From: Mycobacterium sp. GA-1199
GTDB taxonomy: Bacteria > Actinomycetota > Actinomycetes > Mycobacteriales > Mycobacteriaceae
Direction: 5' to 3'
Assembly (NCBI RefSeq): GCF_001500045.1
Contig: NZ_LQIX01000023.1
Span: 248,001-312,000, forward strand
DNA length: 64,000 nucleotides
Positions 48,016 through 56,520 of this stretch are shown here, in pieces. The stretch's first letter is position 1, and the number at the start of each line of letters is the position of its first letter. The notes beneath the pieces were generated by a model, which worked only from the letters and a program-made list of their open reading frames with translations, made no database searches and was not told the DNA's origin. Made by a program: the position numbers and the translations under genes.

Positions 48016-49667
48016 GCTATGTACCTACCTGCGGTGTGGCCGTCGACCGCGCTGAGATGTGTCCGGCGCGGCGCCGTGATGGCCACGACGGCCATGTCGT
48101 CGTGTTCCCGACCGGTTACCCACTCCGAAGCGAGCATCATCATCCGCTCGACAACTGCCTCGGCGGGCAGTTCTGCGCAGTGCGCCAGCGCGCCGATCAG
48201 GCGCTCGTCGCCGAAGGCCTCCTGGCCGAGTGGGCCGCCGCGGGCCTCGGACAGGCCGTCGGTGTAGAGCAGGCACGTCTCACCCGGCGCGAGCGAAACC
48301 TCGGTCGACCTCGCTTTGAACTGCGGCAGGGCGCCGACCAACATTCCGCGGGTGTCTGCCTGCTCCACTGTCCCGTCGTTACGCACGATCAGCGGGGGTG
48401 GGTGCCCGGCGCAGGTCAGCCGCAGCTTCAACTGACCCTCGCGGCGCGCGACGGAGGCGAGCACCATTGTGGCGAAACGGCTGTTGTCGGGGGTCAACAG
48501 AGCGCTGTTGAGCAGCTTGAGCACCGCTTCGTGCTGGTCGGCGAGCGGCGCCAGCGCTTGCAGCGTGTTGCGGATCTTGCCGCTGAGTACCGCGGCCTCC
48601 AGACCCTTGCCGCAGACGTCACCGAGGACGACTAGCGTCTCGCCATCAGGGTCCGCGGCGGGGTGGACGTCATAGAAGTCGCCACCGACAAACTCATGGT
48701 CGGCTGACGCACGGTAGCCGCCGGCAAGCTCGAAATCCCCGTTCGGTCCCAATTGAGGCGGCAGCAGCTCGCGCATCAGGGTGCGTGTGATTGCCGACTG
48801 TTCGGCGTACAGCCGCGCCGCGGAGAGCGCCGCACCCGCACGCGTCGCGAACAGCCGGGCGAATCGTTCCTCACTCTCGGTGAACACCGTGTGCGTGTCG
48901 CGGCGTAGCAGCACCAGCGCGCCCGCGGGAACGCCGTGCCCGGGCAGCGGCGTGATGAGGACCGACCCCACCTGCCCGACGAAATGCGAGGGAATCAACC
49001 AGTCCGGCACCGACGCGGGATCGATCCAGCGGGATGGCACCGGCGGGAACCCGCGAAGCGCCTCGCCCAGCCCCGACACCTCGGCCGGGTCGGCATCCAC
49101 GCTGCGGTGTTCGGCGGCGCCATCGGGTCCGCTGCAGACCACGGGCATCCGCGCACCTCTGACAGGCGCGACGACCACCGCCGCGTCCGCGAGATGGCGC
49201 TCCGCCATCTGCGCCGTCGCCTCCATACAGCGCTCGAAGTTCAGCGACGCCATCAACACCGCCGAGACGTCATCGAGAAGTGCCGCGCGTTTCCGTTCCC
49301 TGGCCAGCTCCTGCTGCACATCCCACAGCGACCGGTGGGCGGCCTCGACCAGCCACCACGCGACCTCGCCGCCGGCCAGCGCCGCGGGGCGTGCCTCGAA
49401 ATCGCGCCCATTGAGCTTCCCGGTGGTCGACGCTTTCCCGGTGTCGGCCGACTGATCGCTTAGAAAGCGGTCGTGGGCGCGCGCCAGCCACGGCGTCGCG
49501 TCCGCCAGCCTGGTGCCGATCTCAGCGTCGGCAAGTAAGGCGCGCGCGGACACACTCAATCCCTGGATGACTCCCGAGTGGTCGACCTTCACCACGGGGT
49601 GAGGAACGGACTGCCAGGCGGCTGCCTCGTCGGGCGCCTCGGCTCTCACGGTCCCGTCGCTGCTCAT
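48012..49667 (-). CDS. SpoIIE/PP2C-type phosphatase with PAS-like and GAF domains
   Basis: A 551-residue RsbU/SpoIIE-like phosphatase. A PAS-like N-terminus (HPVVKVDHSGVIQGLSVSAR, 22-70), a linker helix (WDVQQELARERKRAALLDDV), a GAF domain (about 125-285) and the PP2C domain (about 310-530). Metal-binding Asp motifs are GGDFYDV, GDVCGKGLEAA, LLYTDGLSEAR and DDMAVVAI. It should dephosphorylate the STAS protein encoded two genes downstream and thereby release a sigma factor. First gene of a three-gene coupled operon; its stop overlaps the next ATG. It contains no kinase domain. Confidence 0.88.
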   Translation of the reverse strand: MSSDGTVRAEAPDEAAAWQSVPHPVVKVDHSGVIQGLSVSARALLADAEIGTRLADATPWLARAHDRFLSDQSADTGKASTTGKLNGRDFEARPAALAGGEVAWWLVEAAHRSLWDVQQELARERKRAALLDDVSAVLMASLNFERCMEATAQMAERHLADAAVVVAPVRGARMPVVCSGPDGAAEHRSVDADPAEVSGLGEALRGFPPVPSRWIDPASVPDWLIPSHFVGQVGSVLITPLPGHGVPAGALVLLRRDTHTVFTESEERFARLFATRAGAALSAARLYAEQSAITRTLMRELLPPQLGPNGDFELAGGYRASADHEFVGGDFYDVHPAADPDGETLVVLGDVCGKGLEAAVLSGKIRNTLQALAPLADQHEAVLKLLNSALLTPDNSRFATMVLASVARREGQLKLRLTCAGHPPPLIVRNDGTVEQADTRGMLVGALPQFKARSTEVSLAPGETCLLYTDGLSEARGGPLGQEAFGDERLIGALAHCAELPAEAVVERMMMLASEWVTGREHDDMAVVAITAPRRTHLSAVDGHTAGRYIA

Positions 49668-49867
49668 CGGTCAGCTGCGCTGACGATGCATAGACGCGAA
49701 ACGAGCGGTCGCGTTCGGGTCGTCACCGTGCAAAACGACGTCGGACTGGAAAGCATCACACCCCTGCAGACAGGCACATCACTGGGAGGCGTGGGCTCAG
49801 CCCCTGATGAAAGCGACTCTACCCTGCACTGGCCCCGCGTTGTCTTGAAAGAGGTCCTACCGCTTGC

Positions 49868-51028
49868 TCAGAAAGCGATGACGCCCCGGATGTTGCTTCC
49901 GGATCGCAGATCCTTCATCGCCTCGTTGATGTCGTCCAGCTTGTACTTCTGCGTGACCAACTCGTCGAGCTTGAGAGTGCCGGCCTCGTACATCGACAGC
50001 AGTCTGGGCATGGCTTCGCGGGGATTCATCTCGCCGTAGAGGACCCCTTTGAGGGTCTTACACGAACTCACCATGTCGGGCAGGCTCAGCGGAATCATCA
50101 GGTCGCTGACCTTCGCCATGCCGGTGAGCACGCAGGTGCCGCCCTTGCGCAGCAGCATCAGCGCCACCATTACGAGATCGGTCGGCACCACCCCCGGCGT
50201 CAACACGACACGGTCGGCCATCACACCCCAGGTGATCTCCTTGACCAGTTCCAGGGCCGCGCCGGCATCGACGGCGGTGTGCGTCGCCCCGAAGGTGGGC
50301 GCGATCTCGCGTTTGAACTCGTTCGGGTCGACGGCGACGATGTGCTTGGCGCCGGCGACTCTCGCGCCCTGCACGGCGTTCATGCCGATACCGCCGACGC
50401 CCACCACCACGACGGTGTCACCGGCCTGTGTGCCTGCTGCCACCGATCCGGATCCGAAACCCGTTGTGACACCGCAGGATACGAGAGATGCCGCCTCCAG
50501 CGGGATCCAGTCGTTGACCTTCACCAGCGAGCGTTCGGACGCTACGACGTACTCGGAGAAGGTGCCGACCTGCATCATCGCCATCAGGTCTTCGTCGCCG
50601 ACATGGCGCCTGCACGTGCCGTCGGTGGTCATCGCCTTGCTGTAGATGTCGGCACCGACGTCGCACAGATAGGTGTGTCCGGTCACGCACCAACGGCAGG
50701 ACCCACAGGCGGGGAAGAACGAGATCGCCACGTGGTCACCGGGTTTGAGCGTCCTGACCTCAGGGCCGACTTCTTCGACGATGCCCGACCCCTCATGCCC
50801 GCCGAGCATCGGGAACCATTCGGGCACCGGCACGCCGGAGGCCCGCATCAGTTCTTCCATCTCCGGGCTCGGCACGCTGTCGCCTGTGAAGAAGTGCTCG
50901 TCGGAATGACAGATTCCGGCGTAGGCCATCTTGACCAACACCTCGCCGGCGCGGGGCGGGTCCAGCTCGACGTCGGTGACTTCCCAGTCGATGCCCACTC
51001 CGCGGAGCACGGCGGCTCGAGATTTCAT
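49868..51028 (-). CDS. Zn-dependent NDMA-type (mycofactocin-linked) alcohol dehydrogenase
   Basis: A 386-residue medium-chain dehydrogenase. Catalytic zinc ligands are in GICHSDEHFF and LGGHEGSG; structural zinc cysteines in ACGSCRWCVTGHTYLC; NAD loop VVVGVGGIGMNAVQGARVAG. The long insert TGDSVPSPEMEELMRASGVP and the overall match place it in the NDMA-dependent family (Rxyl_3153-like), whose members have tightly bound NAD and are thought to use mycofactocin as electron acceptor. It follows the aldehyde dehydrogenase with its ATG immediately after that gene's TAG and a good AAGGAG, so alcohol and aldehyde oxidation are coupled in one operon. Confidence 0.88.
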   Translation of the reverse strand: MKSRAAVLRGVGIDWEVTDVELDPPRAGEVLVKMAYAGICHSDEHFFTGDSVPSPEMEELMRASGVPVPEWFPMLGGHEGSGIVEEVGPEVRTLKPGDHVAISFFPACGSCRWCVTGHTYLCDVGADIYSKAMTTDGTCRRHVGDEDLMAMMQVGTFSEYVVASERSLVKVNDWIPLEAASLVSCGVTTGFGSGSVAAGTQAGDTVVVVGVGGIGMNAVQGARVAGAKHIVAVDPNEFKREIAPTFGATHTAVDAGAALELVKEITWGVMADRVVLTPGVVPTDLVMVALMLLRKGGTCVLTGMAKVSDLMIPLSLPDMVSSCKTLKGVLYGEMNPREAMPRLLSMYEAGTLKLDELVTQKYKLDDINEAMKDLRSGSNIRGVIAF

Positions 51029-52501
51029 CTACGACTCCTTTGGCCAGCCGACAGTTTTAGTTTCGGTGAAGATTTCGAGGCCTTCGATGCCGCATTGCCG
51101 TCCGATGCCGGATTGCTTGTACCCGCCGAAGGGGGCGTCCGCGCCGTACCAGAGACCGCCGTTGATCCCGAGGGTCCCGGTACGGATTCGGCCGGCGACC
51201 GACTTGGCCCGCTCCAGGTCCTTGGCGAACACCACGCCCGACAAGCCGTAGATGGAGTCGTTGGCTATGCGCACCGCATCGTCGTCGTCGTCGAATCCGA
51301 TGACCGACAGCACCGGGCCGAAGATTTCCTCCTGGGCGATCGTCATCCGGTTGTCGACGTCGGCGAAAACCGTTGGCTCGACGAAGAATCCCTTCGAAAG
51401 GTGGGCGGGGATGTTGCCGCCGGTGACGACCCGTGCCCCTTCCTGCTTGCCCTTCTCGATATAGCTCATCACCCTGTCCTGCTGGCGCTTTGATACCTGG
51501 GGGCCTTGCAGCACGGAGGGGTCGGTGGGGTCACCGTACTTGTTCTTCTCCATGGCGACCTTGACGATCTCGACCGCCTCGGCGTAGCGCTTGTTGGGCA
51601 CCAGCAACCGGGTCGGCATGGCACAGCCCTGTCCGGCATGCATGGAGATGAACGCGCTGCCGCCCACTGTCGCGCTGATGTCGCCATCGTCGTCGAGCAC
51701 CAGATACACCGATTTCCCACCGAGTTCGAGGAATGTCGGTTTGACGGTGTCGGCCGCGGCCTTCATGATGCGTCGCCCCGTCGCCGTCGACCCGGTGAAG
51801 GCCACCATGTCGACGAGGGGAGACGTCGAGAGCACCTCGCCGACCAGATGGTCCGACGAGGTGACGATGTTGATCACTCCCGGCGGAATGTCGGTCTGCT
51901 CGGCGATGATCCGGCCGATGCGGGTGGCGTTCCAGGGCGTATCGGGAGCGGGCTTGAGCACCATCGTGTTGCCCATCGCCAGGATTGGGCCGATCTTGTT
52001 GAGGATGATCTCGACCGGGAAGTTCCACGGCGTGACGACGCCAACCACCCCGACCGGTTCCTTCCACACTTCACGGGCGGCGAGGGTGCCCATGCCGAAG
52101 GCGTCCTTGTCGGGAAGCGTTCGCTTCCAGGGGAACTGGCTGATCATATCGGCCGGCCAACTCAAGGCCTCCTTGAGCGGCACGTCCAGTTGTGGTCCGA
52201 AGGTGCTCAGCAGCGGGCAGCCGGCCTCTGCGATGAGCTCGCTGCGCATCTCCTCGCGTTCGGCTTCCAGCGCCGCTTGCAGTTGACGCAGTCCTGCCGC
52301 TCTGGCTTCACCGTCTCGGGACCAGTCGCTGTGGTCGAACGCGTGTCGGGCGGCCGCCACCGCCCGTTCCATGTCGGCGCGGGTGCCGTCGGCGGTGCCC
52401 CCGAGGACCTCCTCGGTCGCGGGGTTGATGTTGTCGAACTTCCGGCTTGTTTCGGATTCGACGAGCTTGCCGTCGATGAGCATGCGTGATTCGTGTGTCA
52501 C
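51029..52501 (-). CDS. Aldehyde dehydrogenase
   Basis: A 490-residue NAD(P)-dependent aldehyde dehydrogenase that would oxidise the aldehyde produced by the neighbouring alcohol dehydrogenase. Motifs: GVVTPWNFPVEIILNKIGPI, FTGSTATGRRIM, catalytic Glu in FLELGGKS (about residue 259), catalytic Cys in HAGQGCAMPTR (about 293), and EEIFGPVLSVI. I chose GTG 52501, which has GAAGGA at the right distance; TTG 52504 is one codon upstream. It starts ten bases after the SDR stop. The acid series SDR-ALDH-ADH forms one operon. Confidence 0.92.
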   Translation of the reverse strand: MTHESRMLIDGKLVESETSRKFDNINPATEEVLGGTADGTRADMERAVAAARHAFDHSDWSRDGEARAAGLRQLQAALEAEREEMRSELIAEAGCPLLSTFGPQLDVPLKEALSWPADMISQFPWKRTLPDKDAFGMGTLAAREVWKEPVGVVGVVTPWNFPVEIILNKIGPILAMGNTMVLKPAPDTPWNATRIGRIIAEQTDIPPGVINIVTSSDHLVGEVLSTSPLVDMVAFTGSTATGRRIMKAAADTVKPTFLELGGKSVYLVLDDDGDISATVGGSAFISMHAGQGCAMPTRLLVPNKRYAEAVEIVKVAMEKNKYGDPTDPSVLQGPQVSKRQQDRVMSYIEKGKQEGARVVTGGNIPAHLSKGFFVEPTVFADVDNRMTIAQEEIFGPVLSVIGFDDDDDAVRIANDSIYGLSGVVFAKDLERAKSVAGRIRTGTLGINGGLWYGADAPFGGYKQSGIGRQCGIEGLEIFTETKTVGWPKES

Positions 52502-52511
52502 CAAGTGTCCT

Positions 52512-53300
52512 TCACCACTGTCGAAGTTCGGCCACGGCGCCCGACGGTCTGGGAGCCAATGTCAGATAAGGGATGAAACTGCTGTTTCCGCAACGAAGTA
52601 CGTTGTGGACGACGTCAACGAGGTGATCGGCCTCGACGAGGCCGCCCTGCATGTAACCGTTGTCCATCCAGAACCGGATGGCGTTCTCGAGCGCCTGCGG
52701 GTCCCAGGTCTTGTTGAACTCGGTCTGGGAGTCTCCTTCTCCGCCGAAGCAGTCGCCGACGGCCAGGCGGGTGAAGCCGATGTTCGGGTGTTCGATGCGC
52801 CACGCCTCGACCAATTTGTCCAACGCTGCCTTCGACACCGCGTAGGCACCCAGCAGGGGCCATGGGGCGGAGTAGGACGCGCTGAGCGACGAGAGGTAGA
52901 CCGCCGAGCCCGCGGTGGCGGCCAGGTGAGGTGCGGCCGCCGCGGTGATGAGTGAGGCGCCGGTGACGTTGGTGGCGAACAGATTTGCCCATTGCTCGGC
53001 CGTCACCTCGGTCAGCGGGGCGAGGACGCCGACGCCGGTCGTGTAGACGAGGGCGTCGAGACCGCCGAATTCTTCGACGACGGCTGTCGTGGCGCGGTGA
53101 CAGGCGTCCGCATCCGTGACGTCACACGCGACGGCCACCGCACCGTTGCCCGCCTCCTTGGCGGCGTTCTCGAGGCGGTCACGACGCCTCGCGAGGAACG
53201 CGACGCGGGCGCCCTCCTTTGCGAGCCCGATACCGATGCAGCGGCCCAGACCCGCAGACGCTCCGACGACAGCGACTCGCAGTGGTGGCGCATCCGACAT
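52512..53300 (-). CDS. Short-chain dehydrogenase/reductase (first gene of SDR-ALDH-ADH operon)
   Basis: A 262-residue classical SDR: VVGASAGLGRCIGIGLAKEG nucleotide loop, Arg-rich ARRRDRLE after strand 2 (NADP(H) preference likely), DVTDAD, VYTTGVGVLAP in place of NNAG, SSLSASYSAPWPLLGAYAVSK with the YxxxK catalytic pair. The lack of the usual NNAG is shared with the SDR at 60918. ATG 53300 with GAGGAG upstream. A GGAAACGCGCATTTCC palindrome lies 66 bp upstream. Confidence 0.84.
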   Translation of the reverse strand: MSDAPPLRVAVVGASAGLGRCIGIGLAKEGARVAFLARRRDRLENAAKEAGNGAVAVACDVTDADACHRATTAVVEEFGGLDALVYTTGVGVLAPLTEVTAEQWANLFATNVTGASLITAAAAPHLAATAGSAVYLSSLSASYSAPWPLLGAYAVSKAALDKLVEAWRIEHPNIGFTRLAVGDCFGGEGDSQTEFNKTWDPQALENAIRFWMDNGYMQGGLVEADHLVDVVHNVLRCGNSSFIPYLTLAPRPSGAVAELRQW

Positions 53301-53365
53301 CAAATCTCCTCGAAACGGGGGCGAAGCAACATTATCAGCCCGGTAGAAGAACGATAATCAAAAAT

Positions 53366-53381
53366 GGAAACGCGCATTTCC
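53366..53381. promoter_or_regulatory. Palindrome upstream of the SDR-ALDH-ADH operon
   Basis: GGAAA-N6-TTTCC (GGAAACGCGCATTTCC) lies between the SDR start (53300) and the TetR stop (53420), 66 bp upstream of the operon. It is a plausible operator for the adjacent TetR regulator or another factor. Nothing else is seen in 53301-53419. Confidence 0.35.
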
Positions 53382-53419
53382 GTGGCGTCGGCCGTAATCC
53401 CGGAGTGGTGAATCAACTG

Positions 53420-54052
53420 CTACCGCCTGACGACCTTGCGCGGCTCCGTCGCGAAGCTGAGCAGAAGCCGGTCGAGAATCCGTGCCGCACGACCGCGTGC
53501 CCGGGCGGGGCTTTTCGCGTGTGCCACCAGAAGCGCGCCCTCCTCGAGCGATGCGACGAGCATGTGCGTGAGCTCGGCCACGGGCAGATCGTCGATGCTG
53601 CCTTCGGCGATGGCGTTGCGCACCATCTCGTTGATCAACGCGATGCTGTTGTCTTCCTGGATCGCGCGCAGTGTCCGCCAGCCCAGGACGACGGGTCCGT
53701 CGACCAACATGATGCGCTGCACCTCGGGTTCGAGCGCAGACTCGAGGAAGCCGTGAAGACCTGCGCAGAGGCGTTCCCACGAGTCCGCGCCGCGCGGCGG
53801 GGAGGACAGCGAGCGCAGGGTGAGGTCCCGCTCGACCTCCTCGAACACCGCGCGGAAGAGTTCGGCCTTGTCCTTGAAGTGGTGATAGAAGGCGCCGCGG
53901 GTGCCGACGCCCGAGGTCGTGACCAAGTCGCCGATGCTGGTGTTGAAGTAACCCTTCTCCACGAACAGGATGCGCCCGGCATCGATGAGATGGCGACGGG
54001 TTTGATCTCCGCGAGCGCGTCGCTCGGAGTCCGTGCCCCCACGCTTGGCCAT
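53420..54052 (-). CDS. TetR-family transcriptional regulator
   Basis: A 210-residue TetR protein. The N-terminal helix-turn-helix is RRHLIDAGRILFVEKGYFNT followed by SIGDLVTTSGVGTRGAFYHH and FKDKAELFRAVFEEVE, all standard. The C-terminal ligand domain (about 80-200) is not diagnostic. I start at ATG 54052 (MAKRGGTDSERRARG); ATG 54061 is three codons upstream. The long frame extending to 54769 is a shadow of the divergent gene. It is divergent from the substrate-binding-like gene across inverted repeats that are probably its operators, and is upstream of the SDR-ALDH-ADH operon on the same strand. Confidence 0.88.
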   Translation of the reverse strand: MAKRGGTDSERRARGDQTRRHLIDAGRILFVEKGYFNTSIGDLVTTSGVGTRGAFYHHFKDKAELFRAVFEEVERDLTLRSLSSPPRGADSWERLCAGLHGFLESALEPEVQRIMLVDGPVVLGWRTLRAIQEDNSIALINEMVRNAIAEGSIDDLPVAELTHMLVASLEEGALLVAHAKSPARARGRAARILDRLLLSFATEPRKVVRR

Positions 54053-54064
54053 GCCGAGCATGCT

Positions 54065-54120
54065 AGCAACATTCACCGTGTAGGTTAGCTTGGCAGACAA
54101 CCTGCATGTTGTATGTTGCT
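54065..54120. promoter_or_regulatory. Nested inverted repeats between TetR and the SBP-like gene
   Basis: AGCAACAT (54065-54072) is the exact complement of ATGTTGCT (54113-54120). Inside lies ACAAC-N6-GTTGT (54097-54112, ACAACCTGCATGTTGT). Both overlap or abut the divergent start codons, as expected of a TetR autoregulatory site. Confidence 0.5.
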
Positions 54121-55270
54121 GGATGTGGCAGACGAAGGTGTTCGCGCGTACGGTTCGGTCGCCCCGCTGAAAGTCGGTTTGCTCAACGACTATCCGACCC
54201 GGTCCGGCACCGAGGACGACACGGTCGACACGTTGCGCCTGGTGTTCGACGAAGCGGTTTCCGCAGGGCTCGTCGACCGGCCGATCGAGGTGGTGCGCCG
54301 CGACGTCATCGGTTTGCCCAACGGCACGTACCACGCCGTCGAACGCGGTTACGACGAGCTGGTCGCCGAAGGCTGCCTGGTGATCTTCGGTCCGTACGTC
54401 TCCGACAACGCGGTGCCGCTGTCCGCGCACGCCAACCGGGTCGCCAAGGTCCCGAATCTCATCCTGTCGGGATCGGAGGAGGCGCTGGGGGAGTGGACGT
54501 TCGCGCTCAACAACGGGTCGATGCCCGAGGAGCCCGTCATGCTCGCCGCGGTGATGCTCGGCGATGAAAGGTCGCGTATCGCCATCGCATATGAGGCCTC
54601 TCTCATCGGCAAGGAGTATCTGGCGTTCGCCGAGAAGGCTTATTCCGCAGCGGGATTGAAGGTCGTGGCCACGGCGGCCATCCCGCAGGTCGAAGCGGAC
54701 AAGGCGGCGGTGGTCGCCGAACTTCGGGCCACCGGTCCCGATGCCCTTGTCCACGTTGGCTTCGGCCACGGGTTGTTGGGCTTCTCAGACGCCCTGGAGA
54801 GTGCCGGCTGGGATCCGCCGCGTTACACCACGACGGCGTTCGAGATGGCACACATCAACGCCGAGTGGATGCGCCACCTGCGCGGCTGGGTGGGTCTCGA
54901 CAGCTACGACGAGCGCAACGATGTCGGTCAGGGGTTCCTCGACCGTTTCGAGGCGCGGTACGGCCGCCGGCCGGCGCACTCGATGCCGGGCCTGTGCCAC
55001 GACGTCGCAACCGTGATCGCGCGGGGTCTGGCGGCGGCGAGGCCGCTGACCGGCGGAGGGGTCAAAGAGGGAATCGAGCAGGTCAAGCTCGTGCCGTCGG
55101 CGAGCGGAGCCCCGGGGACGTTCCTGCGGTTCGGCCGCTACATCAGGCAGGGCTGGCTGGGCTCCGATTACCTGATCGCGCGGCGGGTGCTACCGGACGG
55201 AAGCGGACACGTCTTCCACGCGGCGCCCAGCGACAACATCTCGCGCGCGGTGAGTTCCCGCCGAGACTGA
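54113..55270 (+). CDS. Substrate-binding-protein-like (Leu/Ile/Val type) without signal peptide
   Basis: A 385-residue type-I periplasmic-binding-fold protein, like the branched-chain amino acid/urea ABC receptors: LKVGLLNDYPTRSGTEDDTV, VIFGPYVSDNAVPLSAHANR, IAIAYEASLIGKEYLAFAEK, PDALVHVGFGHGLLGFSDAL. There is no signal peptide or lipobox; the N-terminus is MLLDVADEGVRAYGS. No permease or ATPase gene is near. It therefore probably binds its ligand in the cytoplasm, as an amide- or effector-binding sensor (AmiC-like), or is secreted by another route. It is divergent from TetR and controlled by the shared palindromes. Confidence 0.8.
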   Translation: MLLDVADEGVRAYGSVAPLKVGLLNDYPTRSGTEDDTVDTLRLVFDEAVSAGLVDRPIEVVRRDVIGLPNGTYHAVERGYDELVAEGCLVIFGPYVSDNAVPLSAHANRVAKVPNLILSGSEEALGEWTFALNNGSMPEEPVMLAAVMLGDERSRIAIAYEASLIGKEYLAFAEKAYSAAGLKVVATAAIPQVEADKAAVVAELRATGPDALVHVGFGHGLLGFSDALESAGWDPPRYTTTAFEMAHINAEWMRHLRGWVGLDSYDERNDVGQGFLDRFEARYGRRPAHSMPGLCHDVATVIARGLAAARPLTGGGVKEGIEQVKLVPSASGAPGTFLRFGRYIRQGWLGSDYLIARRVLPDGSGHVFHAAPSDNISRAVSSRRD

Positions 55271-55306
55271 GCATGTGCCCGACGATGGCGCGAATTTCCC
55301 GCAGGC

Positions 55307-56395
55307 TCAGTTTCGGCGTCGACTGCCCAGCTGGATCGCCCCGAACACCGGCGCCGTGACGATCCCCGGCGGCTGGGCCCTCACGTAGGGGATCGCCCGG
55401 ACTGCGCCCATCGCGATCATCAGATGCCCCGGTTGGGCGTGCTGTCCGCTGGGCACCTTGCCGTCCCAGCCGACGTCGAGTGCGAGCTCGAAACTCGGTT
55501 CGCCCTTGATGACGGCGCGGATCAACGGCGCCTTCTCTCCGGCGGCCAGCGGCTTCAGTCCCCACTGGGGTAGATCGCGCGTCAGCACCCATTCCTCGTG
55601 AATCGCCAACAAGGGGCGGCCTGACCAGTGTCCGACCCATGAGAACCGTTGGCCGACGACCGTTCCCGCTTCGATGGTGCCCGCCAGCACCTCGAGGTCG
55701 TGCGGAAGCGTGGTGGCGTCGACGGACACCTCGACGTGCGAGAGCGTGACGCCGAGAACGTCGGCGGTGGCGTTGAGCGCCTGGCGGTACGCCATGTCGA
55801 GCTTCTTGATGATCGGCGAGTCGACGCTGACGTCTTCGGGCGGTCTGCCCATACCCATAAGATCGACGAGCATGGGTCGGCTGTCGACCGCCGAAACATC
55901 GGTTGCTTCGTAGAGGTCGATTCGATCGATCGTCTTGCTCAGTCCGGTCACGGTGGCCACCAGGCGTTCGAACATGAAGCCCGGATTCTCGCCCGCGGCG
56001 TGGAAGCGGGACTGTCCCGCGCGACAGGCTTCCGCGAAGGCCGCTTCGGTCTCGGCGCCGTAGGTGGGCAGGTGGTTGTAGGACGTCGTCGTGATGACGT
56101 CGGTGCCGGCCGCGAGCAGTCGGCAGATGTCGTCGGCGTTGGTGTCGACGGCATGGGCCTTGCTGGCGGCATGGATGACGACGTCGGCGCCGAGTCCGAA
56201 GATCTCGTTCTTGTCTGTGGTAGCGAGCACGCCGGTGGTCGCCGGAAGGCCGCAAAGCGACCCGGCATCCTGACCGGCCTTCGCCGGGTCGTACACCAGC
56301 ACCCCGGCCAATTGAAAATCAGGGTTCTCAATGAGTTCCGCCAGCGCCGCGCGACCGACGGCGCCCGTGGCCCATTGAACGACTCGAGTTACCAA
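55307..56395 (-). CDS. NAD(P)H-dependent amine dehydrogenase-like protein (paralogue 2)
   Basis: A 362-residue member of the DapB-N-like family: TRVVQWATGAVGRAALAELI nucleotide loop, VYDPAKAGQDAGSLCG, GADVVIHAASKAHAVDTNAD, AGENPGFMFERLV. Function unknown; related folds catalyse NAD(P)H-dependent C-N reduction or dehydrogenation. I start at TTG 56395, with GGAG upstream and the family N-terminus directly after; the 25 upstream residues from 56470 are not conserved. It is divergent from a P450 that is itself followed by another paralogue. Confidence 0.78.
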   Translation of the reverse strand: MVTRVVQWATGAVGRAALAELIENPDFQLAGVLVYDPAKAGQDAGSLCGLPATTGVLATTDKNEIFGLGADVVIHAASKAHAVDTNADDICRLLAAGTDVITTTSYNHLPTYGAETEAAFAEACRAGQSRFHAAGENPGFMFERLVATVTGLSKTIDRIDLYEATDVSAVDSRPMLVDLMGMGRPPEDVSVDSPIIKKLDMAYRQALNATADVLGVTLSHVEVSVDATTLPHDLEVLAGTIEAGTVVGQRFSWVGHWSGRPLLAIHEEWVLTRDLPQWGLKPLAAGEKAPLIRAVIKGEPSFELALDVGWDGKVPSGQHAQPGHLMIAMGAVRAIPYVRAQPPGIVTAPVFGAIQLGSRRRN

Positions 56396-56520
56396 TCGAA
56401 CGCTCCGGGTGTGCTTTTCGCTGAGACAATGGCTTGGCTTCGGCCCAACGTACATGATGGAGGTCGGCAACCACCAGGGTGTATGTTGATAGCGGCCGAT
56501 CCGCAGTGAGGAGTCGTCGC

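Noticed and set aside
53420..54769. 449-residue extension of the TetR gene
   Set aside because: The upstream part is antisense to the SBP-like gene and lacks family similarity; the TetR N-terminus fits the ATG at 54052.
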